Source: DATJUF01 sp035502655 (GTDB lineage Bacteria > Desulfobacterota > Binatia > Binatales > Binataceae). From it: DNA of 7,132 nucleotides. The position numbers were made by a program, and so were the translations under genes. The stretch's first letter is position 1. Every line of letters begins with the position of its first letter. The stretch covers positions 1 through 7,132 of the forward strand of contig DATJUF010000208.1 of NCBI GenBank assembly GCA_035502655.1. The letters are read 5' to 3'. Positions 6,281 to 7,132 of the stretch are shown one piece after another. Under the pieces are notes generated by a model, which had not been told where the DNA came from, ran no database searches, and saw only the letters and a list, made by a program, of their open reading frames with translations.

Positions 6281-6296
6281 ATACCACAGGTAGTGT
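6281..6296 (-). promoter_or_regulatory. Candidate NrdR box 1 upstream of nrdJ
   Basis: On the minus strand ACACTACCTGTGGTAT agrees with the known 16-bp NrdR operator pattern (acaCwAtATaTwgtgt) at 11 of 16 positions. It overlaps a perfect CCACA/TGTGG inverted repeat (6284-6298). It ends 7 bp upstream of the TTGACA -35. NrdR is the widespread zinc-ribbon/ATP-cone repressor of ribonucleotide reductase genes, which binds paired boxes. Confidence 0.5.
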
Positions 6297-6311
6297 GGAC
6301 ATCCCTGTTAA

Positions 6312-6327
6312 TAACAACATATCATGC
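6312..6327 (-). promoter_or_regulatory. Candidate NrdR box 2 upstream of nrdJ
   Basis: On the minus strand GCATGATATGTTGTTA agrees with the NrdR pattern at 10 of 16 positions, including the ATAT core and the TTGT half-site. Its register is exactly 31 bp from box 1, leaving 15 bp between them. That is the three-helical-turn spacing typical of NrdR box pairs, and it is what makes two moderate matches credible. Confidence 0.45.
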
Positions 6328-6624
6328 TGTTCACAGGTTTTCTACTAATGTTCGCCTGACCGATTCTAGCTATTTTTAACTTAGCTATGCAGATGCGCCG
6401 AACCGGGGTACGTACTCTTAAAATTTCATATAAATTGCCTGTCTGGGCGAGCGTTGAAAGTACGCCACCAAAGCTGTCGCTAGACCACAATCGAAGCTGG
6501 CTGTTTCGCCAAGAGAGCAGCGCCGCTATCAACCCTTGTGGACAATCATCGGTTGCACTGATTCCAGGCAATTCCATCGCGATTGTTGCGATCGGTGCCC
6601 GCGGCTGATGATCAGCGGAATCGG

Positions 6625-6650
6625 TTGGCTCCAGCCGCAAACTGGGCCAA
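6625..6650 (-). terminator. Candidate 3' hairpin of the DUF721 gene
   Basis: TTGGCtCCAG (6625-6634) and CTGGGCCAA (6642-6650) pair over nine base pairs with one bulged T and a 7-nt loop. On the minus strand it begins 34 bases after the DUF721 stop codon. No T-run follows. It suggests that the DUF721 transcript ends here, separate from nrdJ. Confidence 0.35.
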
Positions 6651-6684
6651 GGAAGCTGTCTGCTCCAATTTCTTATGGAGTAAG

Positions 6685-7131
6685 CTATCGGGCGGCGCGG
6701 CCCCAGGCCTCGATTAAGCTAGCGAAGGCCTGCCGCAACGCGGGATCTTTGAGCTCCGGCAGTTCGATACCATGGCGAGGCGAACGCGGCACCGCGCGCA
6801 ACCGAGGGCGGTCGCGCCGGCTCAGCTTTCCCATCACGAAGCGCAAATCGCGCACTGAATCGTCGCCGAGAGCCTCGCGCAGACGGCTGAGAATCTGCGG
6901 CTTCATCAGGTTGAGCTCCTGAATCCACATCGCGCCCGAAACCTTAACCACGGCCGTATGGAATTTCACGCTCGCGACTTCCGTCCGGCGAGCAATCGCT
7001 TCGCCCACGGTTTCGGGCCAAATTCTAATCAGCCGAATCAGATCGAAATGCCCGCCAGAGTCGAGCTGGGCCAGGATTCCATGCAGCGCTGCACCGACCT
7101 GCTGTGGATATGTCCGTTTCGCGGCTGCCAT
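6685..7131 (-). CDS. DUF721 / DciA-like protein
   Basis: The 148-residue protein matches the DUF721 family. Residues about 30-102 carry its pattern: IWPETVGEAIARRT (37-50), a beta-strand VKFHTAVVKVSG (55-66), MWIQEL (68-73), then a helix SRLREAL and a closing strand DLRFVMGKL. A basic, Pro/Arg-rich linker (103-121) leads to a C-terminal helix (LKDPALRQAF...). DUF721 includes DciA, which binds the replicative helicase DnaB and helps load it in many bacteria lacking DnaC. Members outside the tested groups have unproven function, so a helicase-loading or nucleic-acid-binding role here is inference. ATG at 7129-7131 is one base from the window edge, so its ribosome binding site cannot be seen and a longer N-terminus is possible. 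No signal peptide is present. Confidence 0.8.
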   Translation of the reverse strand: MAAAKRTYPQQVGAALHGILAQLDSGGHFDLIRLIRIWPETVGEAIARRTEVASVKFHTAVVKVSGAMWIQELNLMKPQILSRLREALGDDSVRDLRFVMGKLSRRDRPRLRAVPRSPRHGIELPELKDPALRQAFASLIEAWGRAAR

Positions 7132-7132
7132 C

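Larger units (their letters stand above)
6183..6684. other. 502-bp gene-free gap between the DUF721 gene and nrdJ
   Basis: The half next to nrdJ holds the ribosome binding site, promoter and NrdR-like boxes. The middle (about 6360-6440) is AT-rich and contains two copies of the palindrome TAGCTA (6367-6372 and 6382-6387, 15 bp apart), the 8-bp palindrome GTACGTAC (6408-6415) and TATAAAT-like sequence. The right part holds short inverted repeats (6604-6616 and 6625-6650). Open frames in the gap lack ribosome binding sites and resemble no protein I know. A small RNA is possible but not supported by any recognised motif. Confidence 0.5.

Noticed and set aside
6183..6400. Cobalamin riboswitch upstream of nrdJ
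   Set aside because: B12-dependent reductase genes can carry one, so I looked for the B12-box and the conserved core. GCCACCC near 6274-6280 is a weak partial resemblance, the rest of the core is absent, and the leader is too short if the proposed promoter is right.
6308..6640. Minus-strand open frame of 110 codons in the DUF721-nrdJ gap
   Set aside because: It starts with TTG without a ribosome binding site, resembles no family, and runs through the candidate NrdR boxes and palindromes.
1..7132. CRISPR array, tandem repeats, toxin-antitoxin pair or phage genes
   Set aside because: I saw no regularly spaced direct repeats, no small paired overlapping genes and no phage-type proteins on either strand.

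Overview
The window is bacterial chromosomal DNA with dense short genes, recognisable ribosome binding sites and moderately high GC. It has no mobile-element genes, rRNA, tRNA or CRISPR array that I can see. The class II ribonucleotide reductase resembles the long cobalamin-dependent NrdJ of actinobacteria and many soil lineages, and it sits with an EPHX1-type epoxide hydrolase. This suits a free-living, probably soil or sediment bacterium that makes or imports vitamin B12. I cannot name the phylum from sequence alone; an uncultivated lineage such as Binatota is only a guess.

Layout, left to right: (1) 2-67 (+), perhaps the last codons of a gene that enters from the left; (2) 212-580 (-), a 122-residue helical protein of unknown function, converging on it, with a GC-rich hairpin between; (3) 783-1952 (+), a complete epoxide hydrolase diverging from gene 2 across a 202-bp promoter region; (4) 1953-2155, a convergent gap with two hairpins; (5) 2156-2596 (-), a small putative lipoprotein; (6) 2597-2988, a gene-free stretch with an 11-bp perfect hairpin and a strikingly C-rich (+ strand) block; (7) 2989-3306 (-), a 105-residue protein with a Cys/His cluster and a strong Shine-Dalgarno site, 38 bp downstream of nrdJ; (8) 3345-6182 (-), nrdJ, a complete 945-residue AdoCbl-dependent ribonucleotide reductase; (9) 6183-6684, a 502-bp gap holding the nrdJ promoter region and a probable pair of NrdR boxes; (10) 6685-7131 (-), a DUF721/DciA-like protein that runs to the right edge.

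How the parts fit: nrdJ and the 105-residue gene probably form one transcript. The nrdJ upstream region carries two 16-bp sequences matching the NrdR operator at 11/16 and 10/16 positions. They start exactly 31 bp apart, the spacing expected for paired NrdR sites, so dNTP synthesis here is probably under NrdR control. The DUF721 gene points the same way and belongs to a family linked to replicative helicase function, giving the right half a DNA-replication flavour, although the long gap argues against one operon. The left half (epoxide hydrolase and two unknown small proteins) has no evident link to it.

I found no clear new biological system. The best leads are the NrdR-like operator pair, the small Cys/His protein behind nrdJ, and the G-rich (on the transcribed strand) structured non-coding block at 2720-2960.
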